From: Armatimonadetes bacterium Uphvl-Ar2 | GTDB lineage: Bacteria; Armatimonadota; Fimbriimonadia; Fimbriimonadales; Fimbriimonadaceae | NCBI GenBank assembly: GCA_002162095.1 | Contig: CP021424.1 | Location: forward strand, 1,240,001 to 1,304,000 | Length of the DNA stretch: 64,000 nt | Reading direction: 5' to 3' | Shown: positions 1 through 8,459 of the stretch, piece after piece | Layout of the letters: every line of letters begins with the position of its first letter | Position numbering within the stretch: position 1 is the stretch's first letter | The notes under the pieces: generated by a model | The model's input: only the letters and a program-made list of their open reading frames with translations | What the model was told of the DNA's origin: nothing | Database searches by the model: none | Program-made: the position numbers and the translations under genes

Positions 1-128
1 GGTCCTGCGCACAATAGAACTCGCGCTCGCTCGCGCACAGGGAACGGAAAGATACCTCTTTCCTTCCTTTTCCCTTCGGTGGAACTAGGATTCTGCCCCG
101 TTCTACCGGGACTTACGACGGGTTCCCC
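1..128. other. Non-coding left edge
   Basis: No gene was recognised here. GGAAAG (46-51) and CTTTCC (58-63) form a small inverted repeat followed on the plus strand by a pyrimidine-rich run, so it might end a plus-strand transcript entering from the left. CCCGT (97-101) and ACGGG (118-122) form a second weak pair just past the hydrolase stop. Neither is strong enough to call as a terminator. Confidence 0.3.
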
Positions 129-680
129 TTACCCTGCGAATCGTTTGACCAGGCCCAGAACGTCACGGAACGCCCCGTGGTCGGCCCCGCCCATGGCTTC
201 GTAGACCACGCTCTCGGTGTGGGTGATGACCGCGCCAATGTCGCGCAGGCGCTGCATCGCCACCGTGTGCATCCCAGAGCTGCGAGCGCTGATCGCGTCC
301 TCGGCTAGGAACACGTCGTATTCCGACCCCAGCAAGTCCACGGCGGTTTGCGTCACGCAGATGTGGCTCTCAATGCCGACCAACACCACTTGGTTGCGCT
401 GAGTTGCTTCGAGTTGCGCCACAAAGGCCTCCGCCCCCGCCGCACTGAACGCCATTTTGCCAACGATAGGCTGGCTCACCAGCGGGGCAATCGCCTCGTG
501 GGTGCCGCCCATGCGCTCGGGGTACTGCTCGGTGGCCAGCACGGGGATGTTGAGTAGCTTCGCGGCTTCCAAAAGGAACTGCGTGCGGTGGACCACCCGG
601 TCGGCTTCGTGAATCGCGGCCAAAAAAGTCGGCTGCTCATCAATGACCACGATAACGGCGTCTTCGGCGTGAATCTTCAT
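129..680 (-). CDS. Isochorismatase-family cysteine hydrolase
   Basis: The 183-residue protein has the length and pattern of the isochorismatase/nicotinamidase alpha-beta fold. The expected catalytic triad is visible: Asp14 in VVIDEQ, Lys75 in VGKMAFSA and Cys108 in SHICVTQT, with the GIESHIC strand leading into the nucleophile. The start ATG at 680 has an AAGGAA ribosome site. It is the last gene of a minus-strand operon, 9 bp after fumarylacetoacetase. The substrate cannot be told: family members hydrolyse isochorismate, nicotinamide or other small amides, and the YcaC-like subgroup is largely uncharacterised. An aromatic-catabolism role is only suggested by the neighbour. Confidence 0.85.
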   Translation of the reverse strand: MKIHAEDAVIVVIDEQPTFLAAIHEADRVVHRTQFLLEAAKLLNIPVLATEQYPERMGGTHEAIAPLVSQPIVGKMAFSAAGAEAFVAQLEATQRNQVVLVGIESHICVTQTAVDLLGSEYDVFLAEDAISARSSGMHTVAMQRLRDIGAVITHTESVVYEAMGGADHGAFRDVLGLVKRFAG

Positions 681-689
681 GCGCGTTCC

Positions 690-1949
690 TTACAGGGCGG
701 GCTTGATGGTGCCGCGCACCTCGCCAAACCCGATGCGATAGCCCTCGCCCTGGGCGTAGGCCGACATGATAACGGTGTCGCCATCGTGCAGGAACGTGCG
801 GCGCTCGTTAGTCTCGGCCATTGTCAACGGTCGCTCGCCCTTCCAGGTGAGTTCCAGCAAGGAACCGAACGAATCCGGCGTCTCCCCGCTGATGGTGCCG
901 GTGGCATAGAGATCGCCGAGTTCCACCGGGGTGCCGTTGCTCGTCTGATGGGCCAGCTGCTGGGCGATGGACCAATACAGGTTGCTCATGTTGCTCCGGC
1001 AGATCACCTGCGGGGTCTTCATGCTGCCCGTTTTGATGCTGACTTCGAGCTGCACGTCAAAGTGCGGATTGCCCTTCTGGCGCAGATAGGGCAGCGGCTC
1101 GGGGTCTTGCGCCATGCCTTCGATGCGGAACGGCTCCAGCGCGTCCAGGGTCACGATCCACGGCGATACGCTGGTGGCAAACGACTTGGCGAGGAACGGA
1201 CCGAGCGGCTGGTATTCCCAACGCTGCACGTCGCGGGCGCTCCAGTCATTCACGATGACCAAGCCCAAGATGTGCTCTTCCGCCTGCGTGGTGGGGATAC
1301 GGCGGCCCATATCCACGCCACTGCCCACGTAAAAGCCCATTTCGAGTTCAAAGTCCAATTCTCGGCAGGGGCCCCACTCGGGGGCTTCCGCGTCGGCGGC
1401 CTTGATTTGGCCCTTGGGGCGGATGATCGGCGTGCCCGAGGCCACCACCGTGTTCGCGCGGCCGTTGTAACCAATCGGCACCCAACGGTAGTTGGGGAGA
1501 AGCGGGTCGCCTTGCGGGCGGAACATCTGCCCCACATTGCGGGCATGGTGGATGCCGCTATAGAAGTCCACGTACGCCATCGGCGGGATCGGCACCTGCA
1601 AGTTGGCCTTCTCCAGCGGGATCATCGCCCGCTTTTGCAGCTTCTCCCGGGTGCGCAGGGCGTCGTGGTCGTGCCGGAGCAGGTTGAAAACCACCTGGCG
1701 CAGGTAGCTCAGCTTCTCCCGGTCCATGTCGATGAACGACTCGAGCACCGGAAACTCGCTGTCATCAATCAGCCCGGCTTCGCTCAGCGCCAGCAGGTCC
1801 AGCGCATAGGGGCCAATTGCGGCGACCATCGTCTCGCCCTGCCCCTTGATGTCGGCCAGGCCGAAGGGGATGTTCTGGATCGGGAAGGGGCTATCGGCCG
1901 GGATATCAATCCAGGATTTCGCGCTGGCCGGGATGGAGAAAGTCTTCAT
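690..1949 (-). CDS. fahA: Fumarylacetoacetase
   Basis: This 419-residue protein matches full-length fumarylacetoacetase, which cleaves fumarylacetoacetate to fumarate and acetoacetate as the last step of tyrosine/homogentisate breakdown. The N-terminal SH3-like part is followed by DFYSGIHHARNVGQMFRP, which holds the catalytic His and a metal-binding Asp. The acidic metal site ELDFELEMGFYVG and the NDWSARDVQRWEYQPLGPF stretch come next. The start overlaps the upstream gene's stop by 4 nt (ATGA), so the two are probably translationally coupled. The earlier pathway genes (homogentisate dioxygenase, maleylacetoacetate isomerase) are not in the window. Confidence 0.95.
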   Translation of the reverse strand: MKTFSIPASAKSWIDIPADSPFPIQNIPFGLADIKGQGETMVAAIGPYALDLLALSEAGLIDDSEFPVLESFIDMDREKLSYLRQVVFNLLRHDHDALRTREKLQKRAMIPLEKANLQVPIPPMAYVDFYSGIHHARNVGQMFRPQGDPLLPNYRWVPIGYNGRANTVVASGTPIIRPKGQIKAADAEAPEWGPCRELDFELEMGFYVGSGVDMGRRIPTTQAEEHILGLVIVNDWSARDVQRWEYQPLGPFLAKSFATSVSPWIVTLDALEPFRIEGMAQDPEPLPYLRQKGNPHFDVQLEVSIKTGSMKTPQVICRSNMSNLYWSIAQQLAHQTSNGTPVELGDLYATGTISGETPDSFGSLLELTWKGERPLTMAETNERRTFLHDGDTVIMSAYAQGEGYRIGFGEVRGTIKPAL

Positions 1950-2824
1950 GAGTTGTGCTTGAAAAAGGCCGCGAGGCCGTCGCGGGGTTCGGCCACGCTG
2001 CAGGAGCCGAATCCACCAAAGATCGATCGAAAATCGTGGGCCGCGCTTTCGTCCAGGGTGTAGTCACCCAGGCTGAGGCCCGCCGCGCCATCGCGCACAT
2101 CTTCGGCCAGCAAGAGGTCGTGGACTTCGCGGGTGCTGAGATCCTCGCTGCGGGCGAGAGCGGCCGCGCCGAGAGCATTGAGGAACCCAAAGCGGGTCAC
2201 GCCCAGCTCTTCATCCTCGTGCGTCATCGGGTCGTGCAGGCCGGCAGTGAGCTTGAAGGGCAGGTCCAGACTGGTGGCGGTGTGCAGAAACTCGGCCAGG
2301 CGCGCCGGGCTCGGGAACTCGGCGGCGGTGACACCCCCGGTGCGGGCCTTGAACCCCACATCCTCCCAGGTGCTGGCGGCTTCGCTCATCAGGTCGGGCA
2401 GGTCGTCGCCCCAACCGAGTTCAAAGTAGACCTGCGTTCCGGCGAGATCATCGGCGCGCTTCTTCATCACGCCCAGGGCTTCCTTGAGGGCGGCTTCGTT
2501 TGGCGGGATGGCGATTTCTAGGCTCTCCGGGTGGCCGTCTTCTTCCACCAGGGCCGCGATTTCATCCACGATGGTGGTGAGTTGAGCGCGGAGCCCTTCG
2601 GCGGCCGGGCGTGCCACGATCGCGAGCGGGGTCTCTTGCAAAGTGCCCGAAAGTTCGCTCAGCTGCGGCGCCTTGACGATGAAGCGCCGGGTCCAGAACC
2701 GGTCCGGGCTGCCCATGATGGCCTGGAATTCGGCGGACGCATCCGCCAAGCTCAACGCCGCCGGGGGGAACTGACCGGCATAGTCAATTACTTCGTGGAG
2801 CAATGCGCGCAGGGCCGGACTCAT
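1946..2824 (-). CDS. Unknown protein, first gene of fahA operon
   Basis: I do not recognise this 292-residue family. It is soluble, acidic and has no signal peptide. Glycine-rich loops FKARTGG (about residue 157) and LPFKLTAGLHDP (about residue 190), spaced like strand-end loops of a beta/alpha barrel, suggest a TIM-barrel enzyme that binds an anionic ligand; that is inference. It leads the operon and overlaps fahA by 4 nt, so a role tied to aromatic amino-acid catabolism is plausible. The ATG at 2824 has no Shine-Dalgarno sequence but has TAAACT 6 nt upstream, as expected for a leaderless mRNA. Confidence 0.75.
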   Translation of the reverse strand: MSPALRALLHEVIDYAGQFPPAALSLADASAEFQAIMGSPDRFWTRRFIVKAPQLSELSGTLQETPLAIVARPAAEGLRAQLTTIVDEIAALVEEDGHPESLEIAIPPNEAALKEALGVMKKRADDLAGTQVYFELGWGDDLPDLMSEAASTWEDVGFKARTGGVTAAEFPSPARLAEFLHTATSLDLPFKLTAGLHDPMTHEDEELGVTRFGFLNALGAAALARSEDLSTREVHDLLLAEDVRDGAAGLSLGDYTLDESAAHDFRSIFGGFGSCSVAEPRDGLAAFFKHNS

Positions 2825-2830
2825 TAGGCC

Positions 2831-2836
2831 AGTTTA
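2831..2836 (-). promoter_or_regulatory. Leaderless -10 candidate, TAAACT
   Basis: TAAACT reads on the minus strand and is separated by 6 nt from the ATG at 2824. No Shine-Dalgarno sequence is present, so transcription would begin at or next to the start codon. Confidence 0.5.
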
Positions 2837-2926
2837 GCAGGGTCACCCGGCACCCTCTGCGCCCCGGCGTGTATCCTAAACGTGGCGGTCAGCGTGGATC
2901 GCTCTCCTTTCGAGAGGAAAGAGACC

Positions 2927-3508
2927 ATGACTCCCCTACGAGTAATTATTGCGGACGACGATCCGATCATCCGGCTGGACGTGAAGCAGATGCTTCACAA
3001 GCTGGGATTCGAAGTGGTGGCCGAGGCCGAAGACGGGGCCGTCGCCGTCGACCTGGCCCGCCGCCTGGAACCCGACGTGGTGGTGCTGGACGTGAAAATG
3101 CCCGTGAAAGACGGCATTGACGCGGCCCGCGAGATCACCGACGAAGGCATTGCCCCTACCGTTCTGCTGACCGCCTACAGCGACCAAGAATTGATCGTCC
3201 GGGCCCAAGAGGCCGGCGTTTACGGCTATCTGGTCAAGCCCTTCAACCCCAGCCACCTCGCCCCCGCGATTCAGGTGGCCCGCAGCCGATTTGAAACCAA
3301 TCGGCAGCTGAACAAGGAAGTGGCCGACCTCCGCGACCGGATTGAAACCCGGAAGCTGGTGGAGCGCGCGAAAGGTGCCCTGATGGCCGACCGTGGCTTG
3401 AGCGAGGACGAGGCTTACCGCCGCATTCAGCAGCAGAGCATGAACGCCCGGAAGTCCATGCGCGAGGTGGCGGAAGCGATTCTGCTGGCGCGCGGCGTGT
3501 CAGACTAA
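2927..3508 (+). CDS. ANTAR-domain response regulator (RNA-binding antiterminator)
   Basis: This 193-residue, two-domain protein starts at the ATG at 2927 behind a GAGAGGAAA ribosome site. An upstream in-frame GTG at 2882 is less likely. The receiver domain (about 1-120) has the acidic pocket in IIADDDPI, the phospho-acceptor Asp in VVVLDVKMPVKDG, the Thr in VLLTAYSD and the Lys in YLVKPF. A coiled linker leads to a C-terminal ANTAR domain: LVERAKGALMADRGLSEDEA, then a helix ending REVAEAILLARG. ANTAR proteins such as AmiR, EutV and PdtaR bind paired hexaloop hairpins to prevent termination. No partner histidine kinase lies nearby; the HIT gene follows after 5 bp. Confidence 0.92.
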   Translation: MTPLRVIIADDDPIIRLDVKQMLHKLGFEVVAEAEDGAVAVDLARRLEPDVVVLDVKMPVKDGIDAAREITDEGIAPTVLLTAYSDQELIVRAQEAGVYGYLVKPFNPSHLAPAIQVARSRFETNRQLNKEVADLRDRIETRKLVERAKGALMADRGLSEDEAYRRIQQQSMNARKSMREVAEAILLARGVSD

Positions 3509-3513
3509 GGGGC

Positions 3514-4020
3514 ATGCCCGAGCGCCTGGCCGCACCCTGGCGATTTGAGTATGTGAGCACCGCCGATGCGCAGGCCAAAGGCGGGTGCATCTTTGTGGAT
3601 CTGCCCGCGCAATCGGACGACCGTCGTAACCTCATACTTTATCGAGGGCGGACGGCGTTTGTGATGCTCAACGCCTTCCCGTACACCAGCGGGCACCTGA
3701 TGGTGGCGCCCTACAAGCACACCGCCCGCATGGACGAACTGGACGACGCGGAACTGCTGGAAATCAACCAGCTGGTGGCCCGGGCGATGCGCTGGATTGA
3801 GGCAGTCTATAAGCCGGAGGGGTTCAACGTGGGCGTGAATCTGGGCCAGGCGGGCGGGGCGGGCATCCCCACTCACCTCCACTGGCACATCGTGCCGCGA
3901 TGGCGGGGCGACACCAACTTCATGACCACGGTGGCCGACGTGCGCGTGATTCCGCAGAGCCTGGAATCCGCCTACGACCACCTCAAATCGGCGGTGGATG
4001 CGGATGCTCCCGGCGCTTGA
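3514..4020 (+). CDS. HIT-family nucleotide hydrolase/phosphorylase
   Basis: The 168-residue protein carries the histidine-triad signature THLHWHIVPRW near residue 126 and the upstream strand pair GHLMVAPYKHTARMDELDD typical of HIT proteins. The extended C-terminus resembles the Ap4A-phosphorylase-like branch (for example mycobacterial Rv2613c) more than short HinT proteins. The substrate is probably a dinucleoside polyphosphate or nucleotide adduct. AAGGGGC precedes the ATG. It overlaps the following uracil-DNA glycosylase gene by 23 nt, so the two are co-transcribed. Confidence 0.9.
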   Translation: MPERLAAPWRFEYVSTADAQAKGGCIFVDLPAQSDDRRNLILYRGRTAFVMLNAFPYTSGHLMVAPYKHTARMDELDDAELLEINQLVARAMRWIEAVYKPEGFNVGVNLGQAGGAGIPTHLHWHIVPRWRGDTNFMTTVADVRVIPQSLESAYDHLKSAVDADAPGA

Positions 4021-4648
4021 CGAACTGCGGGCGGCGGCCTCGGGGTGCACAGCCTGCCCGCTGAGCGAACGACGGACGAATGTCGTGTTCGGGAAGGGAG
4101 ACCCGGGTTCGCCGCTGGTGCTGGTGGGGGAAGGCCCCGGGGCTGACGAAGACCGCACGGGCATCCCTTTTGTGGGCCGGGCCGGGCAACTGCTGGACAA
4201 GGCCATTGCCGAGGCCGGGCTGACCACCGAGACCGTTTACATCTGCAATACGGTGAAGTGCCGCGCCTGCGATTGGCGGGACGGCAAGGCGTACAACCGG
4301 CCGCCTTCCGACGAGGAGACGCAAGCCTGCCGCCAGTGGCTGCTGCCGCAATTGAGCTTGATTGCGCCGACGATGGTGCTGTGCATTGGGGCGCCCAGCG
4401 CGAGGAACCTGATTCGGGGGGATTTCAAGATCACCAAGGAGCGGGGGGTGGTTTTTCCTTCCGCCTACGCCCGCGCGACCATGGCGACCCTGCACCCGGC
4501 GTACATTTTGCGGCAGAGCAGCGCCACCCACGACGGCGGATTTAGCCTGCTGGTGGATGACATTGCCAAGGCCTGGCAGCTGGCCTGCGAACTACGCGCG
4601 GCGGGCAAAACGACCCCGAAACTGAGCCTGCCGGAGGTGGAGGCGTGA
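3998..4648 (+). CDS. Uracil-DNA glycosylase, family 4-like, with atypical insert
   Basis: This 216-residue iron-sulfur uracil-DNA glycosylase removes uracil from DNA. Cys17 and Cys20 (CTACPLSERR) are the first two cluster ligands. Motif A is GEGPGADED, followed by GIPFVGRAGQLLDKA, and motif B is ATLHPAYILR. After VYICNTVKCR, where family 4 normally runs directly to PPGNR, there is an insert ACDWRDGKAYN before RPPSDEETQAC. UDGX enzymes also carry an insert at this position, but with KRIH, which is absent here. The start overlaps the HIT gene and the stop overlaps the nanE-nanK start (GTGA). ATG at 4004 is an alternative start. Confidence 0.9.
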   Translation: MRMLPALDELRAAASGCTACPLSERRTNVVFGKGDPGSPLVLVGEGPGADEDRTGIPFVGRAGQLLDKAIAEAGLTTETVYICNTVKCRACDWRDGKAYNRPPSDEETQACRQWLLPQLSLIAPTMVLCIGAPSARNLIRGDFKITKERGVVFPSAYARATMATLHPAYILRQSSATHDGGFSLLVDDIAKAWQLACELRAAGKTTPKLSLPEVEA

Positions 4649-6057
4649 CCCTCGCTTCGCTTTCTACTTTGTTGGCTGAGTGCCCGCTGGTGGCGAGTGT
4701 GCAGCCCGCCCCCGGCGTGACCGCACCGGTGGACTTTTTGGTGGAGGCCGCCCGCCAGCATCAGCGCGAGGGAGTGCGCTTCCTGCGCTTGGAAGGGGTG
4801 GAGGCGATTGCGGCGATTCGGGCGGCGACCGGACTACCGTGTGTGGGTTTGTTAAAGCGGACTTATCCGGATTCGGAGGTCTTCATCACGCCGACGATGG
4901 CCGAAGTCGAGGCGCTGATTGAACTGGGATGCGAGGTGGTGGCGATGGATGCCACCGAACGCCCACGCCCGGGAGAGGTCGCCTTGGCGGACCTGGTGGC
5001 GCGGGTGCACGCCGCCGGACGGCTGGCGATGGCCGACTGCGACACCCCTGCCAGCGTGGACCAGGCGGTGGCCCTGGGATTTGATGTCATTGGCACCACT
5101 CTGAGCGGCTATACACCGGCTAGCTCGGGCGTGGGCGACGGGCCGGACTTGGAATTGGTGGCTCATGCCGTCGGGCGGGGGGCCTTGGTGCTGGCCGAGG
5201 GCCGCTATCAATCCGAAGCCCAGGTGTGGGCGGCCATGCGGCGCGGGGCCAGCGGCATCGTGATGGGTGGGGCGCTGAACGACCCCACCAAGCAAACGCG
5301 CCGTTTTTTGACCGCAACGAGGCCCGCGGCCGAGCGCGTGGGGGCGGTGGACCTGGGCGGCACCTGGCTGCGCTTTGCGGTGGTGAGTGCTTCAGGTGAG
5401 GTGGCCTCGGTCGAACGTATTGCACGGCCCGAAACTCACGAGGAACGCCTGGCGTGGATTGAATCCCGGGTGGCCTCTTCGGGGGTTGGTCGAGTCGGTA
5501 TCGCCGCCGGGGGCACCATCCATCCGCGGACCGGGCAGATTTGGGAGTCTTTGGGCATCATTCCTGGCCAGATTGGCGAGTCGTGGGCTTTAAGTGTGCC
5601 CACCGTGGCCCTCAATGATGGGCTCGCCTGCGCGTGGGGGCATGCCCAGCACCCCGCCTGGGCGGGGCGGAGGGTGTTGACCCTGGCCTTTGGCACCGGG
5701 GTGGGGGCCGGGCTCGTGGATCAAATGCGATTGCTGGTGGGGCCGCAGGGCGAATACCCCCGCCTCAACGACCTCCGTTTGCCGACCGGCGAGCGGTGCG
5801 AAGATGTGCTGGGCGGGGCGGCGCTGGGCCGAGAACCAGATGCCGCGCAGCGCGAGGCGGCGGTGGCGGCGGCGCAATATGCGCTGCGGACGGCGCGCGG
5901 GCTTTATCACCCCGAGGTTGTAGTGATGGCGGGCGGAGTCGGCACGGCTGCCTGGCTGCTGCCGCATTTGGACGATGTCGAATTGACCCCCTACGGCGAC
6001 AACGCCGGCCTGATGGGGGCGGCGTGGCTGGCCCTGCGGCCCCCACACGGGATGTAG
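4645..6057 (+). CDS. nanEK: Fused ManNAc-6-P epimerase and ROK-family sugar kinase
   Basis: This 470-residue bifunctional protein starts at GTG, overlapping the previous stop by 4 nt. Residues about 1-225 are a NanE barrel: LLKRTYPDSEVFITPT carries the active-site Lys, then DCDTPASVDQAVALGFDVIG and AEGRYQSEAQ. Residues about 229-470 are a ROK kinase: AVDLGGTWLRFAVV phosphate loop, NDGLACAWGH with the catalytic-base Asp, and LTLAFGTGVGAGLV. The usual ROK zinc motif (CxCGxxGCxE) is not seen where LPTGERCEDVLGG lies. Expected chemistry is ManNAc phosphorylation and epimerisation to GlcNAc-6-P. Fused NanE/NanK proteins are known in other bacteria. Confidence 0.9.
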   Translation: MTLASLSTLLAECPLVASVQPAPGVTAPVDFLVEAARQHQREGVRFLRLEGVEAIAAIRAATGLPCVGLLKRTYPDSEVFITPTMAEVEALIELGCEVVAMDATERPRPGEVALADLVARVHAAGRLAMADCDTPASVDQAVALGFDVIGTTLSGYTPASSGVGDGPDLELVAHAVGRGALVLAEGRYQSEAQVWAAMRRGASGIVMGGALNDPTKQTRRFLTATRPAAERVGAVDLGGTWLRFAVVSASGEVASVERIARPETHEERLAWIESRVASSGVGRVGIAAGGTIHPRTGQIWESLGIIPGQIGESWALSVPTVALNDGLACAWGHAQHPAWAGRRVLTLAFGTGVGAGLVDQMRLLVGPQGEYPRLNDLRLPTGERCEDVLGGAALGREPDAAQREAAVAAAQYALRTARGLYHPEVVVMAGGVGTAAWLLPHLDDVELTPYGDNAGLMGAAWLALRPPHGM

Positions 6058-6063
6058 GTTTTT

Positions 6064-7065
6064 ATGCAGGTTTCGATAGCCGGGGCGGGCATCACGGGCC
6101 GGTGCGTCGCGGCCACTTTGGCCCGGCGCGGAGCTGACGTCACCCTTTACGATCCCCGGCCGAGTGACCACACCGAAGGCAGCTCTCATGGTCGCTCGCG
6201 CATTGTGCGTCAGGCTTACCCGGAACCGTTTTGGACAAAGATTCTCGCCGAAGGCTATGACGATTGGCGCGTGCTTGAGCAATGGGCCGACGAAGCATTG
6301 GTGAACGAAGTGGGGCTTTGGTACCTCGGCCCGGCGGACCACGAAGAGCTGGCCACCGGGCGCGAAGGGCTGGACGCCTGCGGCGTGGCCTACGACTGGG
6401 TGACCACCGGCACCGACACCCTGCGTTTGCACCCCGGCGAGGCCGCAATTACGACCCCCCGCGCGGGGTGGGTGAATGCCGATCAGGCCCGCGCGGCCGC
6501 CCTGCGCGTGGCGCAGGTGGCCGGGGTGCGGGAGGTGCGTGCGCACTTGGATCAACCCGCCCCGGAGGGCTGCGCCGTGTGGACGGTAGGGCCATGGATC
6601 GCCGCGAAGCTTCCCCAATTGGGTCTGCGCGTGACCCGGCAGTGGGCGGTGTACCTGCGGGGCCACCATGAAGGCCCGGTGTGGATTGAAGCCGCTGATG
6701 ACCACCCTTACGGCTTTCCGAATGAGCCCGGCGAGGCCACGGTGAAGGTGGCGCTCCACTCGCCGGGGCCGGACACGACGCCCGGGAGCGCGCGCGAACC
6801 CGATCCCACGATCGTGGCGCGCACCGCCGAAGCCGCCCGCCACCGACTGCCCCAATGCACCGGCGAAGTGGTGGATGTGGTGCCGTGCCTTTACACCAAC
6901 GCGAAGGACGATGCCTTCCGCATCTTTTGGCTGAACGAGCGGGAGTTGGTGGTGGCGGCGTGCAGCGGGCACGCCTTCAAGTTCGGGCCGTGGCTCGGGC
7001 GCTTTGTGGCCGACGTGCTGCAAGGCCACGAGGACTTGGCAAACTGGCCCGAGTTCCAACCGTAG
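6064..7065 (+). CDS. FAD-dependent amine oxidase, sarcosine oxidase-like
   Basis: The 333-residue protein has the N-terminal dinucleotide fold VSIAGAGITGRCVAATLARR and the monomeric sarcosine oxidase/N-methyltryptophan oxidase hallmark GSSHGRSRIVRQAYPE. Near the C-terminus PCLYTNAKDDAF places a Cys where MSOX enzymes attach FAD covalently, followed by CSGHAFKFGP contacting the flavin. It is somewhat short (MSOX is about 390 residues). It oxidises a secondary or N-methyl amine, but the substrate cannot be assigned. It lies 6 bp after nanEK and 11 bp before the photolyase gene, in the same plus-strand run. Confidence 0.88.
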   Translation: MQVSIAGAGITGRCVAATLARRGADVTLYDPRPSDHTEGSSHGRSRIVRQAYPEPFWTKILAEGYDDWRVLEQWADEALVNEVGLWYLGPADHEELATGREGLDACGVAYDWVTTGTDTLRLHPGEAAITTPRAGWVNADQARAAALRVAQVAGVREVRAHLDQPAPEGCAVWTVGPWIAAKLPQLGLRVTRQWAVYLRGHHEGPVWIEAADDHPYGFPNEPGEATVKVALHSPGPDTTPGSAREPDPTIVARTAEAARHRLPQCTGEVVDVVPCLYTNAKDDAFRIFWLNERELVVAACSGHAFKFGPWLGRFVADVLQGHEDLANWPEFQP

Positions 7066-7068
7066 AAT
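7063..7068 (+). promoter_or_regulatory. Leaderless -10 candidate, TAGAAT
   Basis: TAGAAT lies 8 nt before the photolyase ATG and overlaps the stop of the previous gene. It would let the photolyase gene be transcribed on its own, without a 5' leader. Confidence 0.5.
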
Positions 7069-7076
7069 CCCGTGCC

Positions 7077-8459
7077 ATGCCTGGGGATGCGCTGTGTTGG
7101 ATTCGCCGCGACTTGCGACTGCACGATCATGCTGCCCTCAGTGCCGCCACCGCCCACCACCAAAGAGTGGCGGTTGTATTCGTCTTTGATGCCCTGATCC
7201 TCAATGCATTAGAAGATCGTGACGACAAGCGTGTCACCTTCATCTATGAATCTCTGGCTGAAATTGACGCGGCTTTGCGCGCCCGGGGCAGTCGGCTGAT
7301 TGTGCTGCACGGCGACCCGGTGGAGCTCATCCCTCGCCTTGCTCTGGAGCTGCGCGTGGACGCCGTTTATGCCAACCACGACGATGAACCCTACGCCATC
7401 GCGCGCGATCAGCGCGTGGCGCAGGCCCTGCAATCGCAAGTTCAATCGCTCAATACCTTCAAAGATCATGTGATCTTTGAGCGACAAGAGGTCACCACGC
7501 AGTCGGGGGGCGACTTCCGGGTTTACACCCCGTACATGCGGGCGTGGCGTGCGCGGCTTCGGCCCGCCGATGTCGCCGAGCGCTCCGTTGACGACAAAAG
7601 CTTCTGGTTGAACCTACCAGAATCCGCGCCCGCTCTCGCTCCCCTCTCGGGCTACGGCTTCCAATCAAGCGAGCTTTGGCTGAAGCCCGGCGCATCCGGC
7701 GGAAGGGAACGACTCGCCGCCTTCACCCAAGATCTCCCCCATTACGGCCAGCGACGAGATTTCCCCGCCATCAGCGGCACGAGCGGCCTCAGCGTGCACC
7801 TACGCTTCGGCACCATCAGCATCCGCGAGGCCGTGCGCCACGCCCAACGGCACGACAGCGCGGGCAGCACCAAGTGGCTCAACGAGCTGATCTGGCGCGA
7901 CTTCTACCAGATGATCATGAGCCGCTTCCCGCAGGCCATGACGACCAGCTTCAAGCCCGAGTACCGCGATCTCGTCTGGCCCGGCCCGACGGAACACTTC
8001 GAGGCCTGGAAAGAAGGCCAAACCGGTTACCCGATCGTGGATGCCGCCATGCGCGAGCTGAAGCAAACCGGGTGGATGCACAACCGGCTGCGCATGATTG
8101 TCGCCAGCTTTCTCACCAAGGACTTGCTCGTGTCTTGGCAAGACGGCGAAGCCCATTTTGCCCGTTACCTCCTCGATTTCGACCTCGCCAGCAACAACGG
8201 CGGGTGGCAGTGGGCCGCCAGCACGGGCGTGGATGCGCAGCCTTACTTCCGCATTTTCAACCCCATCACCCAGAGCCAAAAGTTCGACCCGGAAGGCACG
8301 TACATCCGGCGGTGGGTGCCCGAAATCGCCCACCTCGACTCCAAAGACATTCACGCGCCCTGGCAACTCGGTTTGATGGCTCCGGCCGACTACCCGGCCC
8401 CTATTGTGGATCACGCCACCCAGCGCGCTCTTGCCCTGGAGCTCCTGGCCAAAAAGTAA
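7077..8459 (+). CDS. phrB: Deoxyribodipyrimidine photo-lyase, class I
   Basis: The 460-residue class I photolyase repairs cyclobutane pyrimidine dimers with blue light. The N-terminal antenna domain begins ALCWIRRDLRLHDHAAL. The C-terminal FAD domain has SVHLRFGTISIREAVRH, NELIWRDFYQMIM, GYPIVDAAMRELKQTGWMHN and the flavin-site stretch DFDLASNNGGWQWAASTG. The ATG at 7077 gives the normal N-terminus; reading frame upstream of it lies within the oxidase gene and is ignored. A minus-oriented terminator hairpin begins at its stop codon and is shared with the convergent protease gene. Confidence 0.96.
   Translation: MPGDALCWIRRDLRLHDHAALSAATAHHQRVAVVFVFDALILNALEDRDDKRVTFIYESLAEIDAALRARGSRLIVLHGDPVELIPRLALELRVDAVYANHDDEPYAIARDQRVAQALQSQVQSLNTFKDHVIFERQEVTTQSGGDFRVYTPYMRAWRARLRPADVAERSVDDKSFWLNLPESAPALAPLSGYGFQSSELWLKPGASGGRERLAAFTQDLPHYGQRRDFPAISGTSGLSVHLRFGTISIREAVRHAQRHDSAGSTKWLNELIWRDFYQMIMSRFPQAMTTSFKPEYRDLVWPGPTEHFEAWKEGQTGYPIVDAAMRELKQTGWMHNRLRMIVASFLTKDLLVSWQDGEAHFARYLLDFDLASNNGGWQWAASTGVDAQPYFRIFNPITQSQKFDPEGTYIRRWVPEIAHLDSKDIHAPWQLGLMAPADYPAPIVDHATQRALALELLAKK

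Noticed and set aside
588-2063. A 491-codon plus-strand open frame
   Set aside because: Antisense shadow of fumarylacetoacetase, with no family resemblance.
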